From assembly GCA_045531455.1 (NCBI GenBank), contig JAZSEA010000075.1, positions 1 through 64,000 of the forward strand: 64,000 nucleotides of DNA, given 5' to 3'. Positions 53,651 to 62,981 of this stretch are shown in pieces. The translations under genes and the position numbers were made by a program. The stretch's first letter is position 1; each line of letters starts with the position of its first letter. A model generated the notes under the pieces. The model searched no databases. It was not told where the DNA came from and was given only the letters and a program-made list of their open reading frames with translations. The DNA is from CAG-390 sp045531455 (GTDB lineage: Bacteria; Bacillota; Clostridia; Oscillospirales; CAG-272).

Positions 53651-55324
53651 ATGGCTTACTTATCCGATATCGAAATTGCTCAGCAAACCGAGCTTCGTCC
53701 GATTTCAGAAATCGCAAAGATCGCAGGTATTGATGAGAAATACCTCGACCAGTACGGTAAATTTAAAGCAAAGATCGACAGAAATCTTCTCAATGACACA
53801 CCGGAAAAGAATGGCAAGCTTGTTCTAGTGACCGCAATAACTCCCACTCCCGCCGGTGAAGGCAAGACAACAACTTCTATTGGTCTCGCCGACGGTCTCA
53901 GAAAGATCGGTAAGAAATCTATTGCCGCTCTTCGTGAACCTTCTTTAGGCCCTGTTTTCGGTATCAAAGGCGGTGCCGCAGGCGGTGGCTATGCACAAGT
54001 TGTTCCGATGGAAGATATAAATCTTCATTTTACAGGAGATTTCCACGCGATCGGCGCCGCAAACAATCTTCTTGCGGCAATGCTTGACAACCACATTTAT
54101 CAGGGAAATGCTCTCAATATCGATCCCAGAAGAATTACTTGGAAGCGTTGTGTTGATATGAACGACCGTCAGCTCAGAAGTATTGTTGATGGACTGGGAA
54201 GCAAGGTCAACGGAATTCCGCGTGAAGATGGATATGATATTACGGTTGCATCCGAGATCATGGCTGTATTCTGTCTCGCCAATTCCATTACCGACCTCAA
54301 GGAAAGACTTTCTCGCATCGTTGTTGGATATACCTATGACGATAAGCCTGTTACTGCAGGAGATCTCAAAGCTGTCGGTGCTATGGCAGCACTTCTTAAG
54401 GACGCTATGAGCCCCAACCTTGTACAAACTCTTGAGGGTACGCCCGCACTGGTTCACGGCGGACCTTTTGCAAATATTGCACACGGTTGTAATACAGTTA
54501 CCGCAACTAAGATCGCCCTACGTCTTGGTGAATACTGCGTAACCGAGGCTGGCTTCGGTGCAGATCTCGGTGCGGAGAAGTTCCTCGATATCAAGTGTAG
54601 ATATGCAGGACTTAAGCCCGATGCTGTCGTAGTTGTTGGTACAATTCGTGCGCTTAAGATGCACGGTGGACTTCCCAAGACAGAGCTCGGAGCAGAAAAT
54701 CTTGAGGCTCTTGAGGCGGGTATTCCTAATCTTCTTCGTCACGTTTCTAACATCAAGGACGTATATAAGCTTCCTTGCGTTGTGGCAGTAAACAGATTCC
54801 CGACCGATACCGATGCTGAGATCGATCTTGTTATCCGCAAGTGCTCTGAGCTTGGCGTAAAGGCTATCCTTTCCACGGTATGGGCGAATGGCGGAAACGG
54901 CGCTATCGAGCTTGCTGAGGAAGTCGTAAAGCTTTGTGAACAGCCTAATGATTTCTCCTTTAGCTATGAGCTCGAAGGCTCGATTGAGGATAAGATCAAT
55001 GCAATCGTTCGCAGAGTATACAGAGGTGAAGGTGCTATCCTTACCGCTCAGGCAAAGAAGGAAGCTGACAGACTTTCCGCGGCAGGATATGGAAATCTTC
55101 CAATATGTATGGCAAAGACGCAGTATAGCTTCTCGGACGATATGACCAAGATCGGTGCGCCTGATGGCTTTACCGTTACTGTCCGTGCACTCAGGCTTTC
55201 CGCGGGTGCAGGATTCATTGTTGCGCTTACGGGTGACATTATGACAATGCCCGGACTCCCCAAGGTTCCCGCGGCAGAGCGTATTGACGTTGACGAAACG
55301 GGAAAGATCAGCGGACTTTTCTGA
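53651..55324 (+). CDS. fhs: formate-tetrahydrofolate ligase
   Basis: The 557-residue enzyme joins formate to tetrahydrofolate with ATP. It has TPAGEGKTTTSIGLADGL (about 65-82), EPSLGPVFGIKGGAAGGGYAQVVPMEDINLHFTGD and HGGPFANIAHGCN. It feeds one-carbon metabolism and, where present, the Wood-Ljungdahl methyl branch. A strong AAGGAGG ribosome binding site precedes it. Last gene of the long plus-strand run. Confidence 0.97.
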   Translation: MAYLSDIEIAQQTELRPISEIAKIAGIDEKYLDQYGKFKAKIDRNLLNDTPEKNGKLVLVTAITPTPAGEGKTTTSIGLADGLRKIGKKSIAALREPSLGPVFGIKGGAAGGGYAQVVPMEDINLHFTGDFHAIGAANNLLAAMLDNHIYQGNALNIDPRRITWKRCVDMNDRQLRSIVDGLGSKVNGIPREDGYDITVASEIMAVFCLANSITDLKERLSRIVVGYTYDDKPVTAGDLKAVGAMAALLKDAMSPNLVQTLEGTPALVHGGPFANIAHGCNTVTATKIALRLGEYCVTEAGFGADLGAEKFLDIKCRYAGLKPDAVVVVGTIRALKMHGGLPKTELGAENLEALEAGIPNLLRHVSNIKDVYKLPCVVAVNRFPTDTDAEIDLVIRKCSELGVKAILSTVWANGGNGAIELAEEVVKLCEQPNDFSFSYELEGSIEDKINAIVRRVYRGEGAILTAQAKKEADRLSAAGYGNLPICMAKTQYSFSDDMTKIGAPDGFTVTVRALRLSAGAGFIVALTGDIMTMPGLPKVPAAERIDVDETGKISGLF

Positions 55325-55334
55325 TTTGAATAAT

Positions 55335-55363
55335 TAAGCTCCCGATTTGTGATCGGGAGCTTA
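55335..55363. terminator. terminator between fhs and the second sulfatase
   Basis: A perfect 12-bp stem (55335-55346 with 55352-55363) has a 5-base loop and a T-rich plus-strand tail; it can serve both converging units. Confidence 0.88.
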
Positions 55364-55383
55364 TTCTTTATGTAATTAATGGT

Positions 55384-56835
55384 TTACCAAAAATCGGTCT
55401 GCTTCGAGCCAATTACGATATCGTAGCCTTCGGGCATGCGTGCGCGCTCTTCGTCCGCTCTCTTGATATGGTCGTTGAGCGGAGGATAGAAGGAGTATTT
55501 AGGCTGTCTTGCGGGGCTTTCCTTCGGTTCAGTTTCGATAACAGAGCAAACGTCACTCGCAATATGAGCATCAAGCTTTTCCTTGAGATAAATAACTCTG
55601 GGATTGCTCTCATCATACTTGTCAACTGCATCGGGGAAGGAGTCAAAGTAGAAATACCGGTTACCTACTGCAGAATATACAAGCTTATCCTTGCCGGATG
55701 CAACCATATAGATTCCAAGAGTTCCGTTGCCGTACTGTGAGTATACGAGCTCGTGAGAATCTGTCATAAGGTCAACGCCGTCAAAATCTTCGGCATCGTA
55801 TTCAATTCCACAAGCAGAAAGCAGAGTCGGAGCGACGTCGACAAGGGATGCGGGATCGTGTCTGATCTCGTGATCCTTACCGGGAATTCTGAGAAGGAAA
55901 GGGATTTTTGCGGCGGCATCAAGCATTGTGCGCTTACCCATAGAAGCATAGTCTCCCATCATATCGCCGTGGTCAGAGGAGAACATAATTATCGTGTCAT
56001 CATAGATACCCTTGGCCTTGAGCTCTGCGATGATTCTGCCAATCTGATAGTCAACGAAAGAAATGCAAGCGTAATAATACTGATTAAGAAGCTCGAGCCT
56101 TCTCGGCGAAATTCCGAGAGCGTCGCAAGTGTACTTATTACGAAGCATATCCTCGTAAGAGTCGGGGTCCTCGGGAATAAACGGATCACGTACGTTCTTG
56201 CGGTACATCTTGTTCCAGGGAGCTGGCGGTGCGAACGGCGGATGAGGATGGATGAAGGATGCAACGAGGAAGATTGGCTCTTCGTCTGTATTCGCGTTTT
56301 TGATGAAATTCACGCAATTATCACCGATCCACTGCGTAGGATGCGCCTCTGCGGGAAGCTGAGAGATCTGCGGTATGTAGTACATGTCCGATCTCTGACC
56401 CATATAGTCGAAAACGTATTTGTACTGAGAATTGCAGATGAATTGAGTATAGTGGTCAGCAGGATGAGAAAGCTCTTCCTGCGTGATCCTGGTTCTGAAG
56501 CCCATACCATCGTAGAGCACGGGAGAATTGTGCATCTTACCGATTGCACAAGTGTTATAGCCGGCATCGGTAAATCTCTTATAAAAGCCTTCGCCTTCGT
56601 AAGCGATGTTCGGATTGTTATTGTTGTTACCCGTTCTCGCACAGTATTGACCTGCTTTCATACAGAGTCTTGCGGGAACACAAACTGGTGAGGGAGTATA
56701 GCACTTGTCGAAAACAACGGCATCGTTTGCTATACTGTCAAGCGCGGGTGTGACGATCTTTTCGTTACCGAGCGCGTGAATGGTATCTGCGCGCTGCTGA
56801 TCTGTAAAGATCATCAAAACGTTCTTACGTTTCAT
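55384..56835 (-). CDS. sulfatase (Cys-type), cytoplasmic
   Basis: The 483-residue enzyme has MIFTDQQRADT, the signature CVPARLCMKAG (formylglycine Cys52), AIGKMH and FSSDHGDMMGDY. It differs clearly from the 52092 sulfatase and is not a recent duplicate. No signal peptide is seen. Its start overlaps the HAD gene stop by 4 bases, so the two are translated together. Confidence 0.87.
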   Translation of the reverse strand: MKRKNVLMIFTDQQRADTIHALGNEKIVTPALDSIANDAVVFDKCYTPSPVCVPARLCMKAGQYCARTGNNNNNPNIAYEGEGFYKRFTDAGYNTCAIGKMHNSPVLYDGMGFRTRITQEELSHPADHYTQFICNSQYKYVFDYMGQRSDMYYIPQISQLPAEAHPTQWIGDNCVNFIKNANTDEEPIFLVASFIHPHPPFAPPAPWNKMYRKNVRDPFIPEDPDSYEDMLRNKYTCDALGISPRRLELLNQYYYACISFVDYQIGRIIAELKAKGIYDDTIIMFSSDHGDMMGDYASMGKRTMLDAAAKIPFLLRIPGKDHEIRHDPASLVDVAPTLLSACGIEYDAEDFDGVDLMTDSHELVYSQYGNGTLGIYMVASGKDKLVYSAVGNRYFYFDSFPDAVDKYDESNPRVIYLKEKLDAHIASDVCSVIETEPKESPARQPKYSFYPPLNDHIKRADEERARMPEGYDIVIGSKQTDFW

Positions 56836-57512
56836 TTGTTATTCTCCTTATACGATTTATTAATAAATTCAAAAATTTCGATAGGATGATGAGCTATTAA
56901 ATCTGCTCCCGCGGAGATCAACTCGTCTTCGGTGTGAAATCCCCATGTTACGCCGCAGGTTGTTACATTTGCGTTCTTGCCAGTTTGCATATCAATTCCG
57001 TGATCGCCTACGTACATCGTGTTACACGGCAAGACCGAATATTTTTTACACAATTTCAGTATCTCATCGGGTTCAGGCTTGAGAACCATTCCGGGATGCT
57101 CGGACACAGATTCATCAATGAGTACACCAGGTGCGCCGAAGGAATGTTCAATAATTGAGGATGCTACACGTTGGCTTTTGTTGGTAACGATGGCGGTTAC
57201 TACGCCAATGCTTTTCAGTTTTTCAAGCATTTCATTGATGCCTTCGTAAGGCTCTGTAAGGTAGTAAGGCTTCTTTTCGTATCTACCGAGCCAATCGGCA
57301 ACCATATCCTCTAAAATGTTGATGTCTGCTCCTCTGGCGTTGATCAGATTTGTCATCAATTTTCTGGCTCCTCCGCCTGCGAGATATCTGTAGTCGTCAA
57401 CAGGGAAGGGTTCGAGCCCGAAATTTTCTAAAGTTTCGTTAGCGAAGTGAGCTATGGATCTCAGCGAGTTTACCGTAGTACCGTCAAGATCAAAGATGCA
57501 TAGTTTAATCAT
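56832..57512 (-). CDS. HAD-family phosphatase (phosphoglycolate phosphatase-like)
   Basis: The 226-residue protein has FDLDGTTVNS (nucleophile Asp and acid/base Asp), a helical cap, TAIVTNKSQRVASS and KPEPDEI with YVGDHGIDMQTGKNAN. This is the Gph-like subclass; the substrate is not certain. The start is ATG 57512 with GGAG upstream; a TTG four codons earlier lies within that site. Confidence 0.87.
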   Translation of the reverse strand: MIKLCIFDLDGTTVNSLRSIAHFANETLENFGLEPFPVDDYRYLAGGGARKLMTNLINARGADINILEDMVADWLGRYEKKPYYLTEPYEGINEMLEKLKSIGVVTAIVTNKSQRVASSIIEHSFGAPGVLIDESVSEHPGMVLKPEPDEILKLCKKYSVLPCNTMYVGDHGIDMQTGKNANVTTCGVTWGFHTEDELISAGADLIAHHPIEIFEFINKSYKENNK

Positions 57513-57539
57513 TGTTTGCTCCAAATTAGATTTATAAAT

Positions 57540-57568
57540 ATTATATACTATTTTAACACCAATTTCAA
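57540..57568 (-). promoter_or_regulatory. sigmaA-type promoter for the HAD-sulfatase pair
   Basis: Minus strand: -35 TTGAAA (57568-57563), 17 bases, -10 TATAAT (57545-57540). Confidence 0.75.
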
Positions 57569-57587
57569 GTATAACTTTTTACAATAC

Positions 57588-57616
57588 TTGATTTTTTTAA
57601 ATATTCGTTGTATAAT
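57588..57616 (+). promoter_or_regulatory. sigmaA-type promoter for the thioesterase-ABC unit
   Basis: -35 TTGATT (57588-57593), 17 bases, -10 TATAAT (57611-57616), divergent from the HAD promoter. Confidence 0.75.
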
Positions 57617-57648
57617 ATAATAAAATCGCGCACTACAGAGGTTATATT

Positions 57649-58398
57649 ATGAACGAGAAAGATATTAAGCACAACCTTTTGGTTGACATTTCTATGTATA
57701 ATACAAAGAATGAATTTGTTCCTTCTGCTTATCAAAGGATGATAATGGCTATGATCGAGGAGCATTTGGATGCATTGAATATCGGAGAAAAAAGACTTAT
57801 GGAGGAGCTTGGAATCTCTTGGGTTCTTCTTTCGGATTCTATTGAGCTTAAACGCAAGCTTTTACCTAATGATAAGATCATTGGTATCACTTGGCATTCC
57901 GGCGGAAGAGCTCCTTCGTTCAGAAGAGACTTTGTGTTTGAAGATGAGAACGGCGAGCTTATCGCGGGCGGTGCCACTGTTTCAACATTGTTTGACAACT
58001 CAACAAGAAGACTGTGCCTTGACAGAAAGAAGATAGCGGTCGTAGATCTTTTACCCGAAGAACCGTACCTTGACTCGATTGAGAGACGAATGAAGATTGA
58101 GGGGGAGTGGGAGCTTCTCGAAACCCGAAGAGTTCGCCCGAGTATGATTGACGGTGTAGGTCACGTAAACAACACTAAGTATTGCGATTTCATTTACGAT
58201 GCTATGACTGAAAGGGATATTGAGAGACTCGGCAACATTAAGAGAATTGACGTTTGGTTCAACTTCGAGCTCAGAGAAGGCGACGTGTTTGAAGTATACC
58301 GCTCTGTGGTAGATTCGAATACCGTCGCATTTACAGTAAAGAAACCCAATGAGCCCAGAAGCTCATTTGATATGAAGATTACTTATTTCAACTCTTGA
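57649..58398 (+). CDS. acyl-ACP thioesterase
   Basis: The 249-residue double hot-dog protein resembles FatA/FatB-type bacterial enzymes: an N-terminal half with GISWVLLSDSIELKRK and a C-terminal half with RPSMIDGVGHVNNTKYCDFIYDA, which holds the catalytic Asn region. It releases fatty acids from acyl carrier protein. AGAGG precedes the ATG. It is followed within 24 bases by an ABC transporter. Confidence 0.85.
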   Translation: MNEKDIKHNLLVDISMYNTKNEFVPSAYQRMIMAMIEEHLDALNIGEKRLMEELGISWVLLSDSIELKRKLLPNDKIIGITWHSGGRAPSFRRDFVFEDENGELIAGGATVSTLFDNSTRRLCLDRKKIAVVDLLPEEPYLDSIERRMKIEGEWELLETRRVRPSMIDGVGHVNNTKYCDFIYDAMTERDIERLGNIKRIDVWFNFELREGDVFEVYRSVVDSNTVAFTVKKPNEPRSSFDMKITYFNS

Positions 58399-58422
58399 AG
58401 AAACTTGAAAGGAGCTAACTGG

Positions 58423-59118
58423 ATGTCAATTTTAAAATGCACCGGTCTTGTTAAGAAATACGGTGCCAATATCGCGCTCGATTCAATTGATTTTGAAATT
58501 GAAAGCGGCGGCATTATTGGATTGCTCGGACCTAACGGAAGCGGCAAGACTACCTTTATTAAGCTCATTTGCGGTCTTTTAACTCCCGACTCTGGCAGTA
58601 TTAAGGTTGGCGGTAAGGATGTTGGAGTTGAGAGCAAAAAGATAGTTGCATATCATCCCGACCATATGTTTCTGTCAAATATGCTTACCGTCAAAAAGGA
58701 AATTGAATATTTCACGGATTTTTTTGAGGATTTTAATCCCGACAAAGCGAGAACGCTTCTTTCCGATCTTGGAGTTGACGAAGACGCTATGATCGGTACG
58801 TTGTCTAAAGGTAATAAAGAAAAGGTCTCTTTGATACTGACTATGAGCCGAGCTGCAAAGCTTTATCTGCTTGATGAACCTATTGCAGGTGTTGATCCCG
58901 CTACAAGAGATTATATCCTCGGCACGATTCTGAGAAATTACTCCGAGGGTTCAGCGGTTGTAATTTCTACGCATTTGATTTCCGATATAGAGCCTGCACT
59001 TGACCGCGTGATATTTTTAAACAAAGGTAGGATCATACTTGACGGAGAAGCAGAGAAAATTCGCAACGTCAACGGAAAAAGCATAGACGAGCTTTTTAGA
59101 GAGGAGTTCAAATGGTAA
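58423..59118 (+). CDS. ABC transporter ATP-binding protein
   Basis: The 231-residue ATPase has Walker A GPNGSGKTT (about 37-45), a variant ABC signature TLSKGNKEKVSLIL, Walker B LYLLDEPIAGVD and the H-loop STHL. The start at 58423 is 8 bases after AAGGAG; an upstream TTG lies within that site. It overlaps the permease gene by 7 bases. The type is that of small ABC-2 exporters of GntR-linked or antibiotic-resistance modules, but no regulator is adjacent. Confidence 0.92.
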   Translation: MSILKCTGLVKKYGANIALDSIDFEIESGGIIGLLGPNGSGKTTFIKLICGLLTPDSGSIKVGGKDVGVESKKIVAYHPDHMFLSNMLTVKKEIEYFTDFFEDFNPDKARTLLSDLGVDEDAMIGTLSKGNKEKVSLILTMSRAAKLYLLDEPIAGVDPATRDYILGTILRNYSEGSAVVISTHLISDIEPALDRVIFLNKGRIILDGEAEKIRNVNGKSIDELFREEFKW

Positions 59119-59933
59119 AGAAACTATTTAAACATGAGTTTAAAGCATATGGATTGTGGATTCTCTTACTCTATGCAGCAATGCCGATAACTGCAATCAT
59201 TCTTAAGGTTTCTTATTATTTTACTTATCAAAGCAAATTGATCCCTGAAGCTTCCAACGATGCAGAGAACATATGGATAGATATGATCAATGTTTCTTCT
59301 TTGATTCTATACATCGGAGCAGTTGGAATTGCTTTTACTCTAGTATTTGTTCTGCCTTTGGTCAGGTATTATAAGAATATGCTCACCTCCGAGGGGTATC
59401 TTACTTTGTCTATACCCGTTACTCCGTCAGCGCACGTTCTTTGCAAGACCCTTGTGGCTTATATATATCAGATTGGTGCCATTTGCTCGTTTATTATATC
59501 AGTTCTCATTCTTATCATAGGAGAAGACGCGATCGAAATTTATGAAGCTTTCAAAGGTGCTGTAAGCGACGTATTCAGTCACATTTTCCAAGAACAACCT
59601 GTAGTAGTTCTTGACGTCATACTGCTTATTATTGCCGCTGTGATATCCCCAATCGCATCAATACTGCATTATTATTTCTGTCTTGCTTCGGGAATGCTTT
59701 ACGGAAAGCATAAGCTTGTTGGCGCGTTGATTACCAATATCGTTATCAATATTGTTTCATCGGTGCTGTCAGGCATCATTCAGTTCGTTTTGATGCCGGT
59801 GTTTATTTTTGGTTCCGATCCCACACTTTTCCTGACCATTATTTCGGTCGGTTCATTAATAGGTGTTATCGGAATATCTGCAATATTTTATTACGCCACG
59901 GTTTATCTTTTCACTCACAAAGTAAACCTATAA
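59112..59933 (+). CDS. ABC-2-type transporter permease
   Basis: The 273-residue protein has about six hydrophobic segments and a cytoplasmic FKHEFKAYG start. It should pair with the preceding ATPase. Cargo unknown; the adjacent thioesterase hints at a link with lipids, but this is only context. Confidence 0.85.
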   Translation: MVKKLFKHEFKAYGLWILLLYAAMPITAIILKVSYYFTYQSKLIPEASNDAENIWIDMINVSSLILYIGAVGIAFTLVFVLPLVRYYKNMLTSEGYLTLSIPVTPSAHVLCKTLVAYIYQIGAICSFIISVLILIIGEDAIEIYEAFKGAVSDVFSHIFQEQPVVVLDVILLIIAAVISPIASILHYYFCLASGMLYGKHKLVGALITNIVINIVSSVLSGIIQFVLMPVFIFGSDPTLFLTIISVGSLIGVIGISAIFYYATVYLFTHKVNL

Positions 59934-59969
59934 TTCAAGGTTTGTTAAAACAATAAACCAAAGTCTTGC

Positions 59970-59998
59970 TTGACATTAACAGACAAATATTTTATAAT
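59970..59998 (+). promoter_or_regulatory. consensus sigmaA promoter for dxs
   Basis: Perfect -35 TTGACA (59970-59975), 17 bases, perfect -10 TATAAT (59993-59998), 36 bases before the ATG. Confidence 0.9.
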
Positions 59999-60034
59999 AT
60001 ATACGGATTATAACAAAACTATCCGGAGTTTAAA

Positions 60035-61915
60035 ATGCAAAATAAAAAATATACATTTCTCGATCAGGTAAATTCTCCCGCTGATCTCAAGGAGTTTGAT
60101 CGAGAGAACGTGGAAGTCCTCGCTGACGAGATCAGGGATTTTCTGATCGATAACGTCAGTCAATGCGGAGGACATCTTGCGTCCAATCTTGGTGTGGTAG
60201 AACTGACACTTGCTCTGCACAGAGTATTTGACACGCCCAAGGACAAGATCGTTTGGGACGTCGGACATCAAAGCTACGTTCATAAAATTATTACGGGAAG
60301 AAAAGACAATTTCTCATCTCTTAGATCCCCGGGAGGACTTTCGGGTTTCCCGAAGAGAGAAGAGAGTGAATACGATGCTTTCGGTGCGGGACATAGCTCA
60401 ACTTCTATCTCCGCCGCTTTAGGTTTTGCGGAAGCAGCTCATCTTACGGGATCAGATTCTTATGCAGTTGCTGTTGTGGGCGACGGTGCTTTCACAGGCG
60501 GAATGATCTATGAAGCACTCAATAATTGCGATAGAACTGAAGGAATCAAGCTCATAATCGTTATAAACGAAAACGAGATGTCGATTTCAAAGAATATCGG
60601 TTCAGTTGCAAAGACACTTTCAAAGATAAGAAATCGCCCGGGCTATTTCAAAACCAAGAGCATTACCAGAGGTGTTCTCAATAAGATTCCCCTTATTGGT
60701 AAGTTGACCGTTGCGCTCTTAACAAAGATAAAAAAAGCGATCAAAAACATCCTCTATGGCTCAAACTATTTTGAGGATCTTGGCTTGTACTATATAGGTC
60801 CCGTTGACGGTCACGATATATCAGCACTCGAAGATATGCTTTCTGAAGCCAAGAAGTGCGATCAAAGCGTAATAGTTCACGTTAAGACGCAGAAGGGCAG
60901 AGGATACGCTCCGGCGGAAGAAAGACCCGACAAGTATCACTCTCTAGCCGCCAAAGACGCAGAGCCTGCAGGAGGGTTCTCGAAGGTTTTCGGAGACGTT
61001 CTTACAGAATTAGCAGAGAAGGATAAAAAGATCTGTGCAATTACCGCGGCTATGGGCAGAGGAACAGGACTCGGTCTTTTCGAAAAAACTCATCCCGATC
61101 GCTTCTTTGACGTAGGAATTGCCGAAGAACACGCGGTTACGTTTGCAGCAGGATTATCCGCAGGAGAGGCGCATCCTGTATGCGCTATATATTCAACATT
61201 TCTTCAGAGAGCTTACGACAGTATAGTCCACGACGTTGCTCTGCAGAATCTCCCTGTTGTTTTTGCAATAGACCGTGCGGGATTGAATCAGTCGGACGGT
61301 GCGACACATCATGGCATATTTGATGTATCCTTTCTGTCTTCAATTCCTAATCTGACAATATTTACTCCTGCAACGTATGAATGTCTCGAAAGATCTCTTA
61401 GATATGCATTGGAGATAAACGCTCCCGTTGCCATCAGATATCCCAACGCCGTTGAAGATGAACTTATAAAGGCTGCATTCTATCAGGATTCCTTCGATGA
61501 CTTTTCTGTCAGAACCTTTGCTGTTTCCGAATCTACAAAAAACGTCATCATTACTCACGGCAGAATGGCTTCGGTTGCTCTCGAAGCGATTTCTATGCTT
61601 TCGGAGAATGATGTTGAAGCAGGAATAGTGCTTTGTGAGTTCATTAAGCCTTATGATGCGCTTGCTGATCTGATTGCACAAGTTTTGCCCGAGGGCGTTA
61701 TGAATATTATATTCCTTGAAGAAGAGATTATGGCGGGCGGTTTCGGTATGAATCTTTCTGCAGAGTTTACACGCCGCGGAATAAAACCTAAAGCCAATCA
61801 TACCATTATTGCCGTTGACGATAATTTTGCGATTCCCTCGGAAGGTGAAAACGTTTGGCAGGCTGCCAAAGTCGATTCGCACTCCGTCTATCAAAAGATA
61901 CTTGAATTACAATGA
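60035..61915 (+). CDS. dxs: 1-deoxy-D-xylulose-5-phosphate synthase
   Basis: Dxs is the thiamine-diphosphate enzyme that starts the MEP pathway. The 626-residue protein has WDVGHQSYVHKIITGR, the ThDP motif VVGDGAFTGGMIYEALNN (about 149-166), DVGIAEEHAVTFAAGLS and DRAGLNQSDGATHHG. It is monocistronic, with a perfect promoter and its own terminator, instead of sitting between ispA and tlyA as in many relatives. Confidence 0.97.
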   Translation: MQNKKYTFLDQVNSPADLKEFDRENVEVLADEIRDFLIDNVSQCGGHLASNLGVVELTLALHRVFDTPKDKIVWDVGHQSYVHKIITGRKDNFSSLRSPGGLSGFPKREESEYDAFGAGHSSTSISAALGFAEAAHLTGSDSYAVAVVGDGAFTGGMIYEALNNCDRTEGIKLIIVINENEMSISKNIGSVAKTLSKIRNRPGYFKTKSITRGVLNKIPLIGKLTVALLTKIKKAIKNILYGSNYFEDLGLYYIGPVDGHDISALEDMLSEAKKCDQSVIVHVKTQKGRGYAPAEERPDKYHSLAAKDAEPAGGFSKVFGDVLTELAEKDKKICAITAAMGRGTGLGLFEKTHPDRFFDVGIAEEHAVTFAAGLSAGEAHPVCAIYSTFLQRAYDSIVHDVALQNLPVVFAIDRAGLNQSDGATHHGIFDVSFLSSIPNLTIFTPATYECLERSLRYALEINAPVAIRYPNAVEDELIKAAFYQDSFDDFSVRTFAVSESTKNVIITHGRMASVALEAISMLSENDVEAGIVLCEFIKPYDALADLIAQVLPEGVMNIIFLEEEIMAGGFGMNLSAEFTRRGIKPKANHTIIAVDDNFAIPSEGENVWQAAKVDSHSVYQKILELQ

Positions 61916-61918
61916 ATA

Positions 61919-61941
61919 AAGCCCCGCTTTTAGCGGGGTTT
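61919..61941. terminator. bidirectional terminator between dxs and ldh
   Basis: A 10-bp stem with one G-T pair (61919-61928 with 61932-61941) has a TTT loop and short T runs on both strands. Confidence 0.85.
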
Positions 61942-61943
61942 CT

Positions 61944-62897
61944 TTATACAGTCAATTCAATTCCAAGATTTCTTACTGTTGAATGCAGAATTGAAGCAGA
62001 GCGCATAAGATCGTCATGCTCTGATTTACTCAGAGGAATTTCAAGGATATCCTCAATACCGTTACTTCCGATTACACATGGAACTCCAAGGCAAATATCA
62101 TTGATTCCATATTGGCCTGTCAGTAAAGCAGAAACTGGAAGTATCGCGTGCTCGTCTCTTACTATTGCACGAACAATTCTTTTTACAGATTCCGCGATCG
62201 CATAATAAGTTGCCCCCTTTGCTTCAATAATACCGTATGCCGCATCTCTGATCGCCTCAAAAATTTCTCCGAAACGAATAGTGGAATACTCCTTTGCGAC
62301 TTCATTGCAATATGATGAAATATCGATACCCGACACGTTTGCACTACTCCATACGGGAAGCTCGCTATCGCCGTGTTCGCCTATAACAAAAGTATGAATG
62401 TTTCTCGGATCTACCTTTAATTCGTCGCCCATCGCTTGCTTCAACCTCGCGGTATCGAGAACTGTACCCGAACCCAATATTTTTGATGGATTCAAATCAG
62501 ATAAACTTATGGTTACTTTCGTCAGGACGTCAACGGGGTTAGTCACAACAAGAATTATACCATCAAAGCCTACTGAGTTGATATTATTGATTATTTCTGC
62601 AAACACTTTAGTATTTCGTTGTACAAGGTCAATTCTTGTTTCACCGGGTTTTTGCGAGACTCCGGCTGTGATTATTACAATTCCGCAATCTGAAATATCC
62701 TTGTATTCTCCTGCATATACGGAAACAGGCGAGTTGAACGGAACGCCGTGTGAAATATCTTCAGCTTCTCCTTGTGCTCTTTTTTTATCAATATCGATCA
62801 AAACTATCTCAGTAAACATCTCGGATAGCATCAGGCTGTATGCTGTTGTTGCGCCTACGTTTCCGCAACCTATAATTGCGCATTTTTTATTATTCAT
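61944..62897 (-). CDS. ldh: L-lactate dehydrogenase
   Basis: The 317-residue enzyme has the NAD site AIIGCGNVGATTAYSLM, the substrate-specificity loop VSQKPGETR (Gln for lactate, not Arg for malate; catalytic Arg follows), VTNPVDVLT and the catalytic His in VIGEHGDSELPVWSS. It regenerates NAD by reducing pyruvate in fermentation. GAGG precedes the ATG, directly after a strong hairpin. Confidence 0.95.
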   Translation of the reverse strand: MNNKKCAIIGCGNVGATTAYSLMLSEMFTEIVLIDIDKKRAQGEAEDISHGVPFNSPVSVYAGEYKDISDCGIVIITAGVSQKPGETRIDLVQRNTKVFAEIINNINSVGFDGIILVVTNPVDVLTKVTISLSDLNPSKILGSGTVLDTARLKQAMGDELKVDPRNIHTFVIGEHGDSELPVWSSANVSGIDISSYCNEVAKEYSTIRFGEIFEAIRDAAYGIIEAKGATYYAIAESVKRIVRAIVRDEHAILPVSALLTGQYGINDICLGVPCVIGSNGIEDILEIPLSKSEHDDLMRSASILHSTVRNLGIELTV

Positions 62898-62908
62898 ATT
62901 TTTACCTC

Positions 62909-62947
62909 AAATAATAATGCTGAGCAGTTCGCTCAGCATTATTATTT
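62909..62947 (-). terminator. strong hairpin between glpK and ldh
   Basis: A perfect 17-bp stem (62909-62925 with 62931-62947) has a 5-base loop. Read on the minus strand it follows glpK by about 35 bases, but its right arm ends only a few bases before the ldh ribosome binding site and there is no clean T tract outside the stem. It may terminate glpK, form the ldh leader, or both. Confidence 0.7.
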
Positions 62948-62958
62948 GAAACATTAAG

Positions 62959-62964
62959 ATTATA
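62959..62964 (-). promoter_or_regulatory. possible -10 element for ldh
   Basis: TATAAT on the minus strand lies between the glpK stop and the hairpin. No good -35 is present at 17 bases (TTAACA at 15). If used, the hairpin would be the first part of the ldh transcript. Confidence 0.4.
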
Positions 62965-62981
62965 ATGAATATAAAATATTG

